Of a stretch of 64,000 bases of DNA, positions 33,216 through 42,595 are shown in pieces. Under the pieces are notes generated by a model. The model was given only the letters and a program-made list of their open reading frames with translations. It had not been told where the DNA came from and did not search any database. This stretch comes from Desulfuromonadales bacterium (GTDB taxonomy: Bacteria; Desulfobacterota; Desulfuromonadia; Desulfuromonadales; BM103), in NCBI GenBank assembly GCA_014860225.1, contig JACZKE010000001.1, positions 31,338-95,337 on the forward strand, in the 5' to 3' direction. Every line of letters begins with the position of its first letter. The first letter of the stretch is position 1. The position numbers and the translations under genes are program-made.

Positions 33216-33707
33216 ATGAAAATAAATTGCCTTAAGTTGTACGCCACTTTTAACTTGTGCTTAATGCTGGGGGCCCTGGCAGCATCACAACTTTGCGCCA
33301 GCACCCTCACTGTGTCCGCCTTCATCCCAACCAAGGGCCAGTGCCGTTTTAACAGCACTTCGGCCACCCTGAATTTTGGCACACTCAATCCTCTCGATCC
33401 TCAAGATGTGATCGTCGATACGGATACCCAATTGAGTTTCTCTTGTAACGGCAATGGTCAAGACGACATCGCGTTTCTAACAAAGGTGACTGCAAGCGCA
33501 TACGGGACGGCGGTTAGCCCCCGCATGCGGCATCAAGACGGCGGAATCCATCTACCCTATGAGCTCAGTTTAAGCACGAGTTCCGTCCTTGCTGCAAAAA
33601 AGGCCGACATTGAACTGGTCGTAACCGGGACAGTACGTGGATCCGATTACGTACTAGCACCTATCGGCTCCTATTCAGACACGGTAACTATCTCAATCAC
33701 GCCTTAA
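33216..33707 (+). CDS. SCPU-domain pilin, second subunit
   Basis: This 163-residue exported protein has a signal peptide cleaved near SQLCAS and an SCPU domain: KGQCRFNSTSATLNFGTL with the first cysteine, LSFSCNGNG with the second, and a C-terminal GSYSDTVTISITP strand typical of Csu-type subunits (Y-x-D-T-V-T-I). It is 120 bases downstream of the first pilin, beyond the hairpin. No clear ribosome site precedes ATG 33216. It is probably a minor or adaptor subunit. Confidence 0.82.
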   Translation: MKINCLKLYATFNLCLMLGALAASQLCASTLTVSAFIPTKGQCRFNSTSATLNFGTLNPLDPQDVIVDTDTQLSFSCNGNGQDDIAFLTKVTASAYGTAVSPRMRHQDGGIHLPYELSLSTSSVLAAKKADIELVVTGTVRGSDYVLAPIGSYSDTVTISITP

Positions 33708-33756
33708 CTCTCTTTAATTGCTTGCAAAAACCGGTTAATCCCGCTAGAGTGACGCC

Positions 33757-34539
33757 ATGTTCATCAAGCATTTCAGAACTTCACTAACCAAATCTGCCTT
33801 TATTGCTGTCGTTGCCGCCTTCCTGTTGACTGTTGGCACACCTGAGCCTGCCAAAGCAGGCAATTGGCGGGTTGCACCTATCAAGCTCAACTTCGACGCC
33901 AAAACGCGTAGCGATGTGATTACGATCACGAATGATGACGCCCAAGCGCTTTCGCTCGAAATTTCCGCAATGCAATGGCTGCAAGACGAGGAAGGGCAAG
34001 ACGATTATCGCCCTGCAACGGATTTGGTTTTCTTTCCGAAACAGTTGGTCGTTGACCCTCATAGTGAGCGGGTCGTCCGAACCGGTATCAAGGTCCCGGC
34101 CGCGAACCGCGAAAAAAATTATCGCCTGTTCATCAGAGAGACCCCAGACAGAAGCCAAAGTGGCCCCACTACGGTAGCCATTGCCGTCCAGTTTGGGATT
34201 CCCGTTTTTGTCAGTCCTGCAGAGATAATAATTGCTGGCGCTATTACCGAAACTGAGGTTGTTGATGGCACGGTAGAGGTGCGAATCGAAAACCAGGGCA
34301 ACAGTCACTTCCGTATCAATTCGGTCACTTTTGACGGACGATCCACAACGAACGAACCTCTTTTCTCGCAGGAAGTCTCTGGCTGGTATCTCCTCAACGG
34401 CAGTTCCCGAACATTCACTACTTTGGTGCCGAATCAGTTTTGTCGGCAAACAAAAGAGATTACTATTCAGGTCAACACGGACCGGATTGTGTTCAATGGG
34501 CAAATCAATGTGGACCCGAGTATGTGCCAGGCACCCTAA
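33757..34539 (+). CDS. Fimbrial chaperone, PapD family (archaic/Csu type)
   Basis: This 260-residue periplasmic chaperone has a signal peptide ending PAKAG. Domain 1 begins NWRVAPIKLNFDAK, with the arginine and lysine positions that anchor subunit C-termini (RVVRTGIKVP, NYRLFIRETP). Domain 2 ends with a cysteine pair (NQFCRQ, PSMCQ) suggesting a disulphide. It completes subunits by donor-strand complementation and delivers them to the usher. Its end overlaps the usher start by 44 bases, so the two are translationally coupled. Confidence 0.9.
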   Translation: MFIKHFRTSLTKSAFIAVVAAFLLTVGTPEPAKAGNWRVAPIKLNFDAKTRSDVITITNDDAQALSLEISAMQWLQDEEGQDDYRPATDLVFFPKQLVVDPHSERVVRTGIKVPAANREKNYRLFIRETPDRSQSGPTTVAIAVQFGIPVFVSPAEIIIAGAITETEVVDGTVEVRIENQGNSHFRINSVTFDGRSTTNEPLFSQEVSGWYLLNGSSRTFTTLVPNQFCRQTKEITIQVNTDRIVFNGQINVDPSMCQAP

Positions 34540-37525
34540 AACCATAAAGTTTGGGTCCCCCTTTCTTTTTCTGCTGTCCGCTATTCATCTTATTCTCTTT
34601 TTTTGCATAATCTCAGGAGTCTTTGTTCGATCAGTCTGCGCTGACGAGTTGATTATCTGCGAAGTCATACTAAACGGTCAACCGAAAGGCGAGTTCTTCG
34701 TCGTCATGCGTGATGACCGCGATTTCCTGATTCTGCCGACGGATCTCAAGCAGATGGGGCTTCGTGAACTGCCACAGGAAAGGACCTCCTTTGCCGGGGA
34801 AGATTATGTCTCTCTGGCCAATTCCACAGAAATTTCCTTCACACTCGATGAGCAGAGCTTGACCCTGGCACTGATGGCCGAACCGGAGCAACTTGGCCGC
34901 AGCAGCGTAGATCTCGGCTATACCCGCTTGGGGAGCGTCTATTATCCAGATGAGACCAGCCTGTTTGTCAATTACGGCCTCAACTACACCAGCAACGGCG
35001 ACTCCTCGCTCGATTTCCAGAGCTTCAGTTTCAGCAATGAAATCGGCTTTCGCTTCCGCAACGGCTTGTTCCTCAGTGATGCCATTTACACTGAAACCCC
35101 GGATGAGAACCGCTGGGTACGGCTCAACAGTCAGGTGGTCTGGGATCAGCGGGATCGGATGCGGCGATTGGTGTTCGGCGACCACACAGCTTCATCAGGT
35201 GATTTAGGCAGCCGGGTGGAAATGGGTGGCATTAGCCTCTCGAAGATATATCGGATCGACCCCTACTTTATCCGCTATCCGCTGTTCGATTTTTCCGGCA
35301 TGCTAACCCTGCCATCTGAAATCGAATTTTATGTTGACGGCGTCAAGTTGCGCACTGAGCGCTTCTCGCCAGGCGAGTTCGAGTTGCTCAATTTTCAGGG
35401 AATCCGCGGCGCGCAGGACATCGAGGTCGTAATCCGCGACTCATTCGGCCGGGAACAGGTAGTCAGCAAGGCTATCTACGCCACAGACCAAGTGCTACGG
35501 CACGGCCTGCATGAGTACAGCTACAATCTTGGTTTTCAGCGCCGCGACTTCGGCCTCGACAGCAATGACTATGCCGGCAAGCCAGTTTTTGCTGGCTTTC
35601 ATCTTTACGGGCTGACTGATTGGGTTAATCTAGGCGGACGAGCCGAGCTGTCCGAAGACCTAGTTAACCTGGGCGCTCAGTCAGTGCTGGTGGCCGGCAG
35701 TTACGGCCTGTTCAGGCTTGATGGCTCGATCAGCAACAACCAGGGTCGGTCAGGCACGGCAGTGCAACTGCTCTACGAGTATAGTACCAGACATTTCAAC
35801 ACACGGCTGGGGCTACAAGCTTATTCTACAGATTACCGGACCTTGGTTGATCTAGATACACCCTCCGACCGCAAGCTCAACATGTTTGCCAGCGCTGGCT
35901 ACCTGACTGCGAAACTAGGCTCGTTCGGCGTGCGCTATCTCGAAGCACAGTACCAGCAACGACAAAGCCGCCGCGAGATCAACGTATCCTGGTCGCGCCG
36001 TGTGCTGAGACAGGCATACCTGAGCACTTCACTGTCCTGGGTCGAAGAAGGTGAGGCCTACGCCGAGGGATCCGTTAATCTCACGTGGCGATTCGGCAAT
36101 GATCTCACCCTGACTGCCCGCCATCGCCACGAACGTGACCGCGACACCCAGAGCCTCGAAGCGCACAAAAATACACCGAGCGGCTATGGCACCGGCTGGA
36201 GTCTCGAGGCGGAACGGGTTGAAATGGACTCGAACACCGCAGAACGGCTCAACGGCTTTCTCCAGCACAATGCCCAGCATGCCATCATGCGCGCAGATGT
36301 CAGCCACGACCGCGATGAATTCAACACCAACACTGCGGTCCGCGTCAGCCTGTCCGGTGCGCTGGTGCATGTCGGCAACCGCTTCGGCCTGACCAGGCCG
36401 GTCCAAGACAGCTTCTCTCTTGTCAGCATCGGCAGCGCCGAAGACGTCCGGGTCTACGTCAACGGCCAGGATACGGGCCGCACCAACCGCAACGGCCAGC
36501 TGTTCGTTCCAGATCTTTCATCCTATTACGAAAACAGCGTCAGTTTCGAAGATAAGGATATTCCGCTTGACTACCTGATGCCACAGGTCAAGCTGGCGGT
36601 CTCGCCGCCGCTACGCAGCGGTTCCTGCATCAACTTCCCTTTAAAGCGATATCAGGCGTTTACCGGCACATTCATGATTGAAACTGCTGGTGAGAACGTT
36701 CCATTGCAGAACGCCGAACTCGTTCTACAGTCGTCGGCCGGGCCGGTCAAATTCTGGACCGGCGGCGACGGTGAATTCTACCTCGACAGCCAAATGGACG
36801 AACTCGACATCCTGTCCGTGCAAGGCTGCGAAGCCGCTGAGCAGGACTCGACAGCCTTCCTGCCAGCCAGCACCTACCCGGTCACGGTCCGACATAACGG
36901 ACAGAGCTTCGAGACTGAACTGACCATTCCAGCTTCCGACGAAACCTTTGCCGAACTCGGCACCCTCACCTTGCCGGTCCTTTCCGGTTCACCACCAGAA
37001 CAGGCACCAGCAACTGACCAGCCGCCTGCCTCCGAACCGGAGCAGGCTCTGGTGGAACCGGAAGCGTCTATTCACGAGACAAATCAAGCGAGCGAATTGG
37101 CCGAAGCATTACCGCCGCTTGCTGCCGAAGCAAAGCAGGAATCGACGCAGCCCGATCCGGAAGCCGTCGATGATGCCTTGCCTCGGTTCACCATTCACTT
37201 CCCTCTGGACAGCAGCATCCCCCTGCCGGATGATCAAGCCACCCTGGACCAGGCTCTTAAATACCTGATGGAGCATCCGCAGAGACCGATCGACATTGAG
37301 GGCCACGCCGACCAGCTGGGCAGCGCCGACTACAACCAGAAGCTCGGTTACTGGCGTGCGCAGGCCCTGCGCGATTATCTGGTAAACGCCGGAATCAACC
37401 CGCAACGCTTCAGCCGCATCGTCAGCTATGGCGAAAGCAAACCGCTTTGCCGTGGCACCAGCGAAGACTGCCATCGCCAGAATCGGCGCGCTATCGTTCT
37501 GGTGGCAATTACACCTGAGAACTGA
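34496..37525 (+). CDS. Fimbrial usher fused to a C-terminal OmpA peptidoglycan-binding domain
   Basis: This protein of about 1009 residues has an N-terminal signal sequence (hydrophobic core after residue 20, cleavage near SVCA). The usher parts follow in order: N-domain (LNGQPKGEFFVVMRD), 24-strand pore with plug (DVEVVIRDSFGREQ region; LPSEIEFYVDGVKL), and C-domains (VRVYVNGQDTGRTNRNGQLFVPDL). A Pro/Glu-rich linker (about 840-894) then leads to a complete OmpA C-terminal domain (about 895-1009, with EGHADQLGSADYN, AQALRDYLVNAG, SYGESKP and RQNRRAIV). Usual ushers stop before this point. The start (34496 or 34508) lies inside the chaperone gene. It exports and assembles SCPU pilins in the outer membrane, here probably also tied to peptidoglycan. 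Confidence 0.92.
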   Translation: MGKSMWTRVCARHPKTIKFGSPFLFLLSAIHLILFFCIISGVFVRSVCADELIICEVILNGQPKGEFFVVMRDDRDFLILPTDLKQMGLRELPQERTSFAGEDYVSLANSTEISFTLDEQSLTLALMAEPEQLGRSSVDLGYTRLGSVYYPDETSLFVNYGLNYTSNGDSSLDFQSFSFSNEIGFRFRNGLFLSDAIYTETPDENRWVRLNSQVVWDQRDRMRRLVFGDHTASSGDLGSRVEMGGISLSKIYRIDPYFIRYPLFDFSGMLTLPSEIEFYVDGVKLRTERFSPGEFELLNFQGIRGAQDIEVVIRDSFGREQVVSKAIYATDQVLRHGLHEYSYNLGFQRRDFGLDSNDYAGKPVFAGFHLYGLTDWVNLGGRAELSEDLVNLGAQSVLVAGSYGLFRLDGSISNNQGRSGTAVQLLYEYSTRHFNTRLGLQAYSTDYRTLVDLDTPSDRKLNMFASAGYLTAKLGSFGVRYLEAQYQQRQSRREINVSWSRRVLRQAYLSTSLSWVEEGEAYAEGSVNLTWRFGNDLTLTARHRHERDRDTQSLEAHKNTPSGYGTGWSLEAERVEMDSNTAERLNGFLQHNAQHAIMRADVSHDRDEFNTNTAVRVSLSGALVHVGNRFGLTRPVQDSFSLVSIGSAEDVRVYVNGQDTGRTNRNGQLFVPDLSSYYENSVSFEDKDIPLDYLMPQVKLAVSPPLRSGSCINFPLKRYQAFTGTFMIETAGENVPLQNAELVLQSSAGPVKFWTGGDGEFYLDSQMDELDILSVQGCEAAEQDSTAFLPASTYPVTVRHNGQSFETELTIPASDETFAELGTLTLPVLSGSPPEQAPATDQPPASEPEQALVEPEASIHETNQASELAEALPPLAAEAKQESTQPDPEAVDDALPRFTIHFPLDSSIPLPDDQATLDQALKYLMEHPQRPIDIEGHADQLGSADYNQKLGYWRAQALRDYLVNAGINPQRFSRIVSYGESKPLCRGTSEDCHRQNRRAIVLVAITPEN

Positions 37526-37575
37526 TACGATAGCCGCATCTTTTAAATCTGGTGCTAGCAAAAGGATCTGAGAAG

Positions 37576-38052
37576 ATGAGAATTAGCGTAATCGTTCTGT
37601 TGCTCAGTTTAAGCAGCCTGGCCTTGCCAGCCAATAGGGCCCAGGCAGCTCAATGCGACGTTACGGCCACCAGCATCAACTTCGGCAGCTATGATGTCTT
37701 TTCATCCATACCAGTCGACAGTACCGCTTCAATCAATGTCACCTGCAAAATTCCGTCAAATAGCCCGCAGGCACCCCTGCCCGTCGTCATCTCCCTGAGT
37801 CCTGGAAATTCCGGCAGCTTCTCTCCACGCTCGATGCAGTCGACCGGCGCAGACACCCTCGATTACAATTTGTACACTAATGCCTCCATGTCCACCATCT
37901 GGGGCGACGGCGGCGGCAGTTCATCCGTGCAGACCGCCCTCGTCGCCAAGGACATGCCCTGGAACGCGACGCTCTTCGGCCGCATCCCGCCACGCCAGAA
38001 TGTGAGCGCGGGCAGTTACAGCGACACCATCACCGTCACTATCGACTTTTAA
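37576..38052 (+). CDS. SCPU-domain protein, likely tip subunit/adhesin
   Basis: This 158-residue exported protein has a signal peptide ending RAQA and an SCPU domain (AQCDVTATSINFGSYDVF; INVTCKIP; terminal GSYSDTITVTIDF). The middle is rich in Ser, Gly and Pro. In Csu-type operons the last subunit gene after the usher often encodes the tip adhesin, so that role is inferred. The start at 37576 is preferred to a GTG at 37552. It follows the usher by 50 bases and closes the operon. Confidence 0.82.
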   Translation: MRISVIVLLLSLSSLALPANRAQAAQCDVTATSINFGSYDVFSSIPVDSTASINVTCKIPSNSPQAPLPVVISLSPGNSGSFSPRSMQSTGADTLDYNLYTNASMSTIWGDGGGSSSVQTALVAKDMPWNATLFGRIPPRQNVSAGSYSDTITVTIDF

Positions 38053-38242
38053 TTTTCCTTCTACGTTCGATAACGACTCCCGTTTGCCGCCAAGTCACCA
38101 CGTCACAAAGCAGTGCATTGTGCAGGGTAAAGATCGATATTTTTTATCTCGCAACATTGCTATTTGAAGTACTTGGTTATCTGAAAACTCCAGTAGACAG
38201 CTCTATGAGAGAACTCAAGTCGCAAAAAACAGCAAAGGCTTA

Positions 38243-38383
38243 ATTGGCCGCAGATACAATCTGATCAGGGCTGATAGGTCAAAGACCAAAGACTTATGGT
38301 TAAAATCTTTCAGTCAGAATCAAAACGTTATGGGTTTGATTCAAAGGTTTATCCGATGTTATCAGAATTGATCAGCGGCCAAT
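38243..38383. repeat. Degenerate ~141-bp palindromic intergenic sequence
   Basis: The ends are inverted (ATTGGCCGCAGAT and ATCAGCGGCCAAT), with further weak matches inside (CTGAT blocks). It lies in the 500-base gap between the fimbrial operon and xerC. Apart from this I see no gene or clear promoter in 38053-38556. Confidence 0.5.
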
Positions 38384-38556
38384 GCCTTTTGCTTTTCTGC
38401 TTCTCAGTAGCCAGTCTGAGTCTCACTTGAGTAAAGTAGATAACCAGATTGAAGAAAATTCAAATTTTACTTCCTGTCTTGGTGCCTTGGTGGCTAAGCA
38501 TTGTTTTGGTTATAAACCCGAAAACCAATCTTCTATCGTCGCGATTAATCGCGCAA

Positions 38557-39447
38557 CTACTTCTTCTTGCTGCGCGGGTGGGCCCGATCGTAAACCGACA
38601 TCAGCTGATCGACACTGACCTGGGTGTATTTCTGGGTAGTGGACAGGGAGACATGACCGAGTAGCTCCTGGATGGCGCGCAGATCGGCGCCGCCGTCGAG
38701 AAGATGGGTGGCGAAGGAATGACGCAGGGCATGCGGGCTGATATCCTTGATGATGCCAGCTTTAATCAGGCGGGTTTTGAGATTTCTCTGCACGCTGCGG
38801 GGGGTTAACCGGCCACCGCGAGCATTGAGGAAAAGCGGCTCTTTTTCGTCGGGCATGCTTCGCACTTCCAGGTAAGCCAGCAGAGCCTCGTGCGCCTTGC
38901 GACCGATCGGCACGATTCTCTCCTTATTGCCCTTGCCAAGCACACGCACGAGCTTCTCACGCAGGTCGAGTGCACCGACATCCAGCCCGGTCAACTCGCT
39001 GACGCGCAGACCGCTCGAATAAAAGAGCTCGACAATGGCGCGATCACGCAGATCCAGCAAGCCACAGCCGTAACCTCGCTCCATCAGGGCTGCCGCCTCG
39101 TCAACCGAAAGCGTCTTCGGCAGATAGCGATTCAGTTTCGGCGTCGACAGGCCTTCGGCGGGATTGCTGGCAAGGTGGCCTTGACGAACCAGGTAGCGGA
39201 AAAACGTTCGCAGCGTCGAAAGCTTTCTGGCGATCGAAGTCCGCTGGTTGCGCTTGTGCAATTCAGCAAGATGGCGCCGCAGCAAAAAACTGTCAATTGC
39301 GGCCAGCGCCTCTTGCCCGGAACCGCCATGCTGATCGAGAAAACTCTTAAATTCGCCAAGGTCACGCAAGTACGCGACCCTGGTATGCGGCGACAGGTTG
39401 CGCTCGTCAGCAAGGTATCTGGCAAACTTATCTATCAATGACTGCAT
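38557..39447 (-). CDS. xerC: Tyrosine recombinase XerC
   Basis: This 296-residue site-specific recombinase has a SAM-like N-terminal domain (LADERNLSPHTRVAYLRDL) and the catalytic set: Arg in SSGLRVSELTGL, His-x-x-Arg in SPHALRHSFATHLL, His in ELLGH and the nucleophile Tyr in TTQKYTQV. It resolves chromosome dimers at dif with XerD. The start at 39447 matches the family; the 346-residue frame to 39597 adds unrelated sequence. Being single and of standard length, it is a housekeeping XerC (or XerD) and not an integrase of an island. Confidence 0.92.
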   Translation of the reverse strand: MQSLIDKFARYLADERNLSPHTRVAYLRDLGEFKSFLDQHGGSGQEALAAIDSFLLRRHLAELHKRNQRTSIARKLSTLRTFFRYLVRQGHLASNPAEGLSTPKLNRYLPKTLSVDEAAALMERGYGCGLLDLRDRAIVELFYSSGLRVSELTGLDVGALDLREKLVRVLGKGNKERIVPIGRKAHEALLAYLEVRSMPDEKEPLFLNARGGRLTPRSVQRNLKTRLIKAGIIKDISPHALRHSFATHLLDGGADLRAIQELLGHVSLSTTQKYTQVSVDQLMSVYDRAHPRSKKK

Positions 39448-39614
39448 CAAGTAACACCTGGTTGAGGAAGATTGCCCAAAAAACGCTGTCATCAGAATAC
39501 ATGAGAAAGAATCCAAAATACAGGATGAAGAAAAAACGCAACTCCTCCAGCCTCCAGCCCATATCTCACTACAACATTGACGCCCCCACAACCGCATGTG
39601 ATAATCTACGCACT

Positions 39615-40460
39615 ATGATATCTCCTCTCTATGTACTGTTTCTCCTGATAAAAATCACAATCGGTGTGGTCGCCCTGGTTGTTCTGATGAGCTTTACTGT
39701 TGTCTGGTACGAACGTGCCAACGCACACCCGGAGCTGGTCGAGCGACGGTTTACTACTCGCGGTGTCTGTGTCGCCACCTGGCTTCTGATCCAGGAAACC
39801 GCCTGTCTGTTGCTGACCATTCTGTTGCGGCCCTTCGGTTGGCTGCAGCCGCAGCTACCAACGGTCGCACAGGATGTACCACCCCCTGTCATTCTGCTGC
39901 ATGGGCTTTTTCAGAATCGCAGCTGCCTGTTTTGGCTGCAACATCGATTGCGTGCTGCAGGATACCGGCAGATCATCAGCATCAACACTCCCCCCTGGCG
40001 GGATCTGGAGACCCTGACTGAAAGATTGGCCAAGAAGGTTGATGAGTTGTGCATTAACTTAAGAGTAGAGAAAGTTATTCTGGTCGGCCACTCCATGGGC
40101 GGCATGATCGCGCGCAATTATGTGCAGAATCGCGGCGGTGCAGCTTATGTGAGTGGCATGATCACCCTCGGCGCACCGCACCACGGCTCAAAGTTGGCGC
40201 CGTTTGCTCTGTCGCCTATGGGTAAAACCCTCCTGCCGGGATCTGCGTTCCTCCAACAGTTCAACAGTGTCGCCTGGCCGCAACAGACGCCGGCAGTTTC
40301 AATCTACACCCGTTACGATAACATGGTGCTGCCTGCTGAATCCGGCAGAATGGATGGATCCCGTGCGATAGAACTCGACGGTATGGGCCATATTGCCCTG
40401 CTCTTTCACCCCCGCTCTCTGCAGGCGGTTATTGGCGCCCTGGACAATATCATCACATGA
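39615..40460 (+). CDS. Membrane-anchored alpha/beta hydrolase, lipase-like
   Basis: This 281-residue protein has two N-terminal hydrophobic segments (about 3-28 and 52-70). An alpha/beta-hydrolase fold follows, with oxyanion loop LLHGLFQNRS, nucleophile elbow VGHSMGGMIA and ITLGAPHHGS. The acid and base are probably in YTRYDNMV and MGHIALL. It resembles triacylglycerol lipase or esterase proteins of the inner-membrane face. It overlaps the YjbQ gene by four bases and starts a run of four genes. The substrate is unknown. Confidence 0.85.
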   Translation: MISPLYVLFLLIKITIGVVALVVLMSFTVVWYERANAHPELVERRFTTRGVCVATWLLIQETACLLLTILLRPFGWLQPQLPTVAQDVPPPVILLHGLFQNRSCLFWLQHRLRAAGYRQIISINTPPWRDLETLTERLAKKVDELCINLRVEKVILVGHSMGGMIARNYVQNRGGAAYVSGMITLGAPHHGSKLAPFALSPMGKTLLPGSAFLQQFNSVAWPQQTPAVSIYTRYDNMVLPAESGRMDGSRAIELDGMGHIALLFHPRSLQAVIGALDNIIT

Positions 40461-40852
40461 AAACCCTGCACATCAACAGCCATAAGCAGGTTGAGATGAT
40501 CGACATTACCGGTGATGTCTGCGCCGCCATTCGTGAACAGCAGGTGACGGATGGCTTGGCCGTCATTTTCACCCCGCACACAACCGCGGCAATTACCATT
40601 AATGAAAATGCCGACCCTGATGTCTGCCGTGACCTTCTCATGGGCATCAACAAGTTCGTTCCATTGCAGGGTGGCTACCACCATCGCGAGGGCAACAGTG
40701 CCGCCCATATCAAGAGCAGCCTGTTCGGCGCCAGCGAAACGCTTATCATCACCAACGGCGAGGTCGTGCTCGGCACATGGCAGGGTATCTATTTCTGTGA
40801 ATTTGACGGACCACGTCAACGCCAGGTGCAGATTCAGGTCATCGGCAGATGA
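40457..40852 (+). CDS. YjbQ/UPF0047 family protein
   Basis: This 131-residue protein carries the family signatures FTPHTTAAITINENADPDV and HREGNSAAHIKSSLFG, and ends in GTWQGIYFCEFDGPR. E. coli YjbQ has weak thiamin-phosphate synthase activity, but the main cellular role is unsettled. It overlaps both neighbours by four bases (ATGA), so it is tightly coupled with the lipase-like and DUF362 genes. Confidence 0.92.
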   Translation: MKTLHINSHKQVEMIDITGDVCAAIREQQVTDGLAVIFTPHTTAAITINENADPDVCRDLLMGINKFVPLQGGYHHREGNSAAHIKSSLFGASETLIITNGEVVLGTWQGIYFCEFDGPRQRQVQIQVIGR

Positions 40853-41994
40853 GTCTCCTGCCCGTCTCCCTGCAATCCCTGGCAGACTATAATCCCGCGC
40901 ATGTAAAGAACGCCTTGCAGCTTCTGCTCGAACCACTGGGCGGCATCGGTTGCTACGTCAAGCCCGGTCAGAACGTATTGATCAAACCGAACCTGCTCTC
41001 CGGTAAAGCTCCCGAGAAGGCCGTCACGACTCATCCGGAGATCGTTCGCCAGGTTATTCTGCTGGCACAGGGCGCTGGCGGCATCGTCAGCGTCGGCGAC
41101 TCCCCCGGGCTCGGCAAGCCGGAAAGCGTTGCCAGGAAATGCGGAATTCTCGATGTGATCAAGGAAACGGGAGCCCGCTTTGCACCTTTTGAAGAATCTG
41201 TACCCATCAACCTCAAGGCCGCAACGTTCCACAACCTTGAAGTTGCCAGAGAGGCTCTTGAGGCAGACATTATCATTAACCTGCCAAAGCTCAAGACACA
41301 CCAGATGATGGGTTACACGGGGGCGGTAAAGAATCTGTTCGGCCTGGTGGTCGGCATGCGCAAGGCGCGCCTGCATCTGCAGGCCGGTACCGACAAAGCG
41401 TTCTTTGCCCTGATGCTGCTGGAGCTGGCGGAACGTTTCAAGCCGGCCCTGTCGATTATGGATGCGGTGGTCGGCATGGAGGGCGACGGTCCCGGCAATG
41501 GTGACCCGGTACAGCTGGGTGCATTGCTCGCTTCACCGCATACCGTGGCCCTCGACACGGTCGCTACCGCTATGGTCAACCTGCAGGAGCAGCACATCTG
41601 GACACAGCGGGTTGCCAGGCAGACCGGCCGCCGGGGGGTCTCTCTGCACGAGCTGGAACTTCACGGTGTACCTCTTGCTACATTGAAGACAACCCGTTTC
41701 CGCCCGGCAACTAACGCTGATGTAAATTTTGGTCTGCCGACTCCTGTCAAAAACCTCCTCAAGAATGCTATTACGGCACAGCCTGAAATCACCCGGGATT
41801 GCCAACGCTGCGGCCATTGCATAACACACTGCCCACCACAAGCGATGACTCAGGACGCCCAGGGTATCAAGATTGATTACGGTCGCTGCATTCGTTGTTT
41901 CTGCTGTCAGGAGCTCTGCCCGTACGGTGCGATCATTACACAGCAGGGCGTTCTGCTTCGATTTGCCGAGTTTATCCAGGGACGCAAAAGGTAA
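40849..41994 (+). CDS. DUF362 protein with two 4Fe-4S clusters
   Basis: This 381-residue protein has a DUF362 domain (about 40-290; LIKPNLLSGK, VGDSPGLGK, NLPKLKTHQMMGYTGAVKNLFG). A C-terminal ferredoxin domain follows with two cysteine sets (CQRCGHCITHC and CIRCFCCQELC). It is cytoplasmic. The family is common in anaerobes and its biochemical role is not established. It is coupled by a four-base overlap to yjbQ and followed at 70 bases by the LEA14-like gene. Confidence 0.9.
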   Translation: MSLLPVSLQSLADYNPAHVKNALQLLLEPLGGIGCYVKPGQNVLIKPNLLSGKAPEKAVTTHPEIVRQVILLAQGAGGIVSVGDSPGLGKPESVARKCGILDVIKETGARFAPFEESVPINLKAATFHNLEVAREALEADIIINLPKLKTHQMMGYTGAVKNLFGLVVGMRKARLHLQAGTDKAFFALMLLELAERFKPALSIMDAVVGMEGDGPGNGDPVQLGALLASPHTVALDTVATAMVNLQEQHIWTQRVARQTGRRGVSLHELELHGVPLATLKTTRFRPATNADVNFGLPTPVKNLLKNAITAQPEITRDCQRCGHCITHCPPQAMTQDAQGIKIDYGRCIRCFCCQELCPYGAIITQQGVLLRFAEFIQGRKR

Positions 41995-42064
41995 CTCTAG
42001 CCCAGCCACTGGCAATCAACACACCCAGGAGTCTTGTTGCCACAGGATCTTAACGGAGACACAT

Positions 42065-42595
42065 ATGAACATTATCCGCATCATTGTTACGACTTTACTG
42101 GCAATCAGCCTGACAGCATGTGCCGGGATTCGTCCGCAGCCCCCCGAAGTGCAACTCTCCGGTCTCGAGATCTCTGATGTTTCTTTGAGCCATGCCAATT
42201 TCCTGGCCACCCTTAAGCTCTTCAACCCCAACAGTTTTGGACTTGACATTGAAGGGCTCAAATTTACGCTCTTCCTTAATGATGTCCGGGTTGCCAAGGG
42301 TCAGACAGCAAAAGTTTTTGCAATCCCTGCAGAGGACAGCAGAGAAGTGGCCGTGCGCCTTTCCAGCAGCTTTCTCGACCTCTTTCAGCTCACGCGCAGC
42401 CTGCAGAACCAGCAGGAAGTTAACTTCCGCATCGCTGGCGAGATCAGGATCGATAGTGCTGGCATGCTTGGCAGGTCCATTCCCATAGAACGCGAAGGAA
42501 CCTTGCCTTTGTCCGGCAGCCTCAATCAGTTGAAGCCTGACAGCCAGCTATTACAGCCCATGGATTCACCTGAAAAACAGATTCTGCGACAATAA
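42065..42595 (+). CDS. LEA type 2 (LEA14-like) lipoprotein
   Basis: This 176-residue lipoprotein has a signal peptide with lipobox SLTAC (Cys19) and a LEA14/WHy domain (VSLSHANFLATLKLFNPNSFGLDIEGLKFTLF pattern, with the NPN motif). Such domains are beta-sandwiches linked to desiccation or envelope stress in plants and bacteria. ATG 42065 follows GGAG at seven bases. It is probably the last gene of the 39615-42595 run. Confidence 0.85.
   Translation: MNIIRIIVTTLLAISLTACAGIRPQPPEVQLSGLEISDVSLSHANFLATLKLFNPNSFGLDIEGLKFTLFLNDVRVAKGQTAKVFAIPAEDSREVAVRLSSSFLDLFQLTRSLQNQQEVNFRIAGEIRIDSAGMLGRSIPIEREGTLPLSGSLNQLKPDSQLLQPMDSPEKQILRQ

Noticed and set aside
34331..34495. Upstream extension of the usher reading frame
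   Set aside because: It lies wholly inside the chaperone gene, and the usher signal peptide begins later; 34496 or 34508 gives a sensible secretion signal.
33784..34545. 253-residue minus-strand frame opposite the fimbrial chaperone gene
   Set aside because: The plus strand encodes a clear PapD-type chaperone in operon context; the antisense frame has no signal, ribosome site or family features.
40834..41376. 180-residue minus-strand frame opposite the DUF362 gene
   Set aside because: It is an antisense shadow of a gene with clear ferredoxin cysteine motifs.
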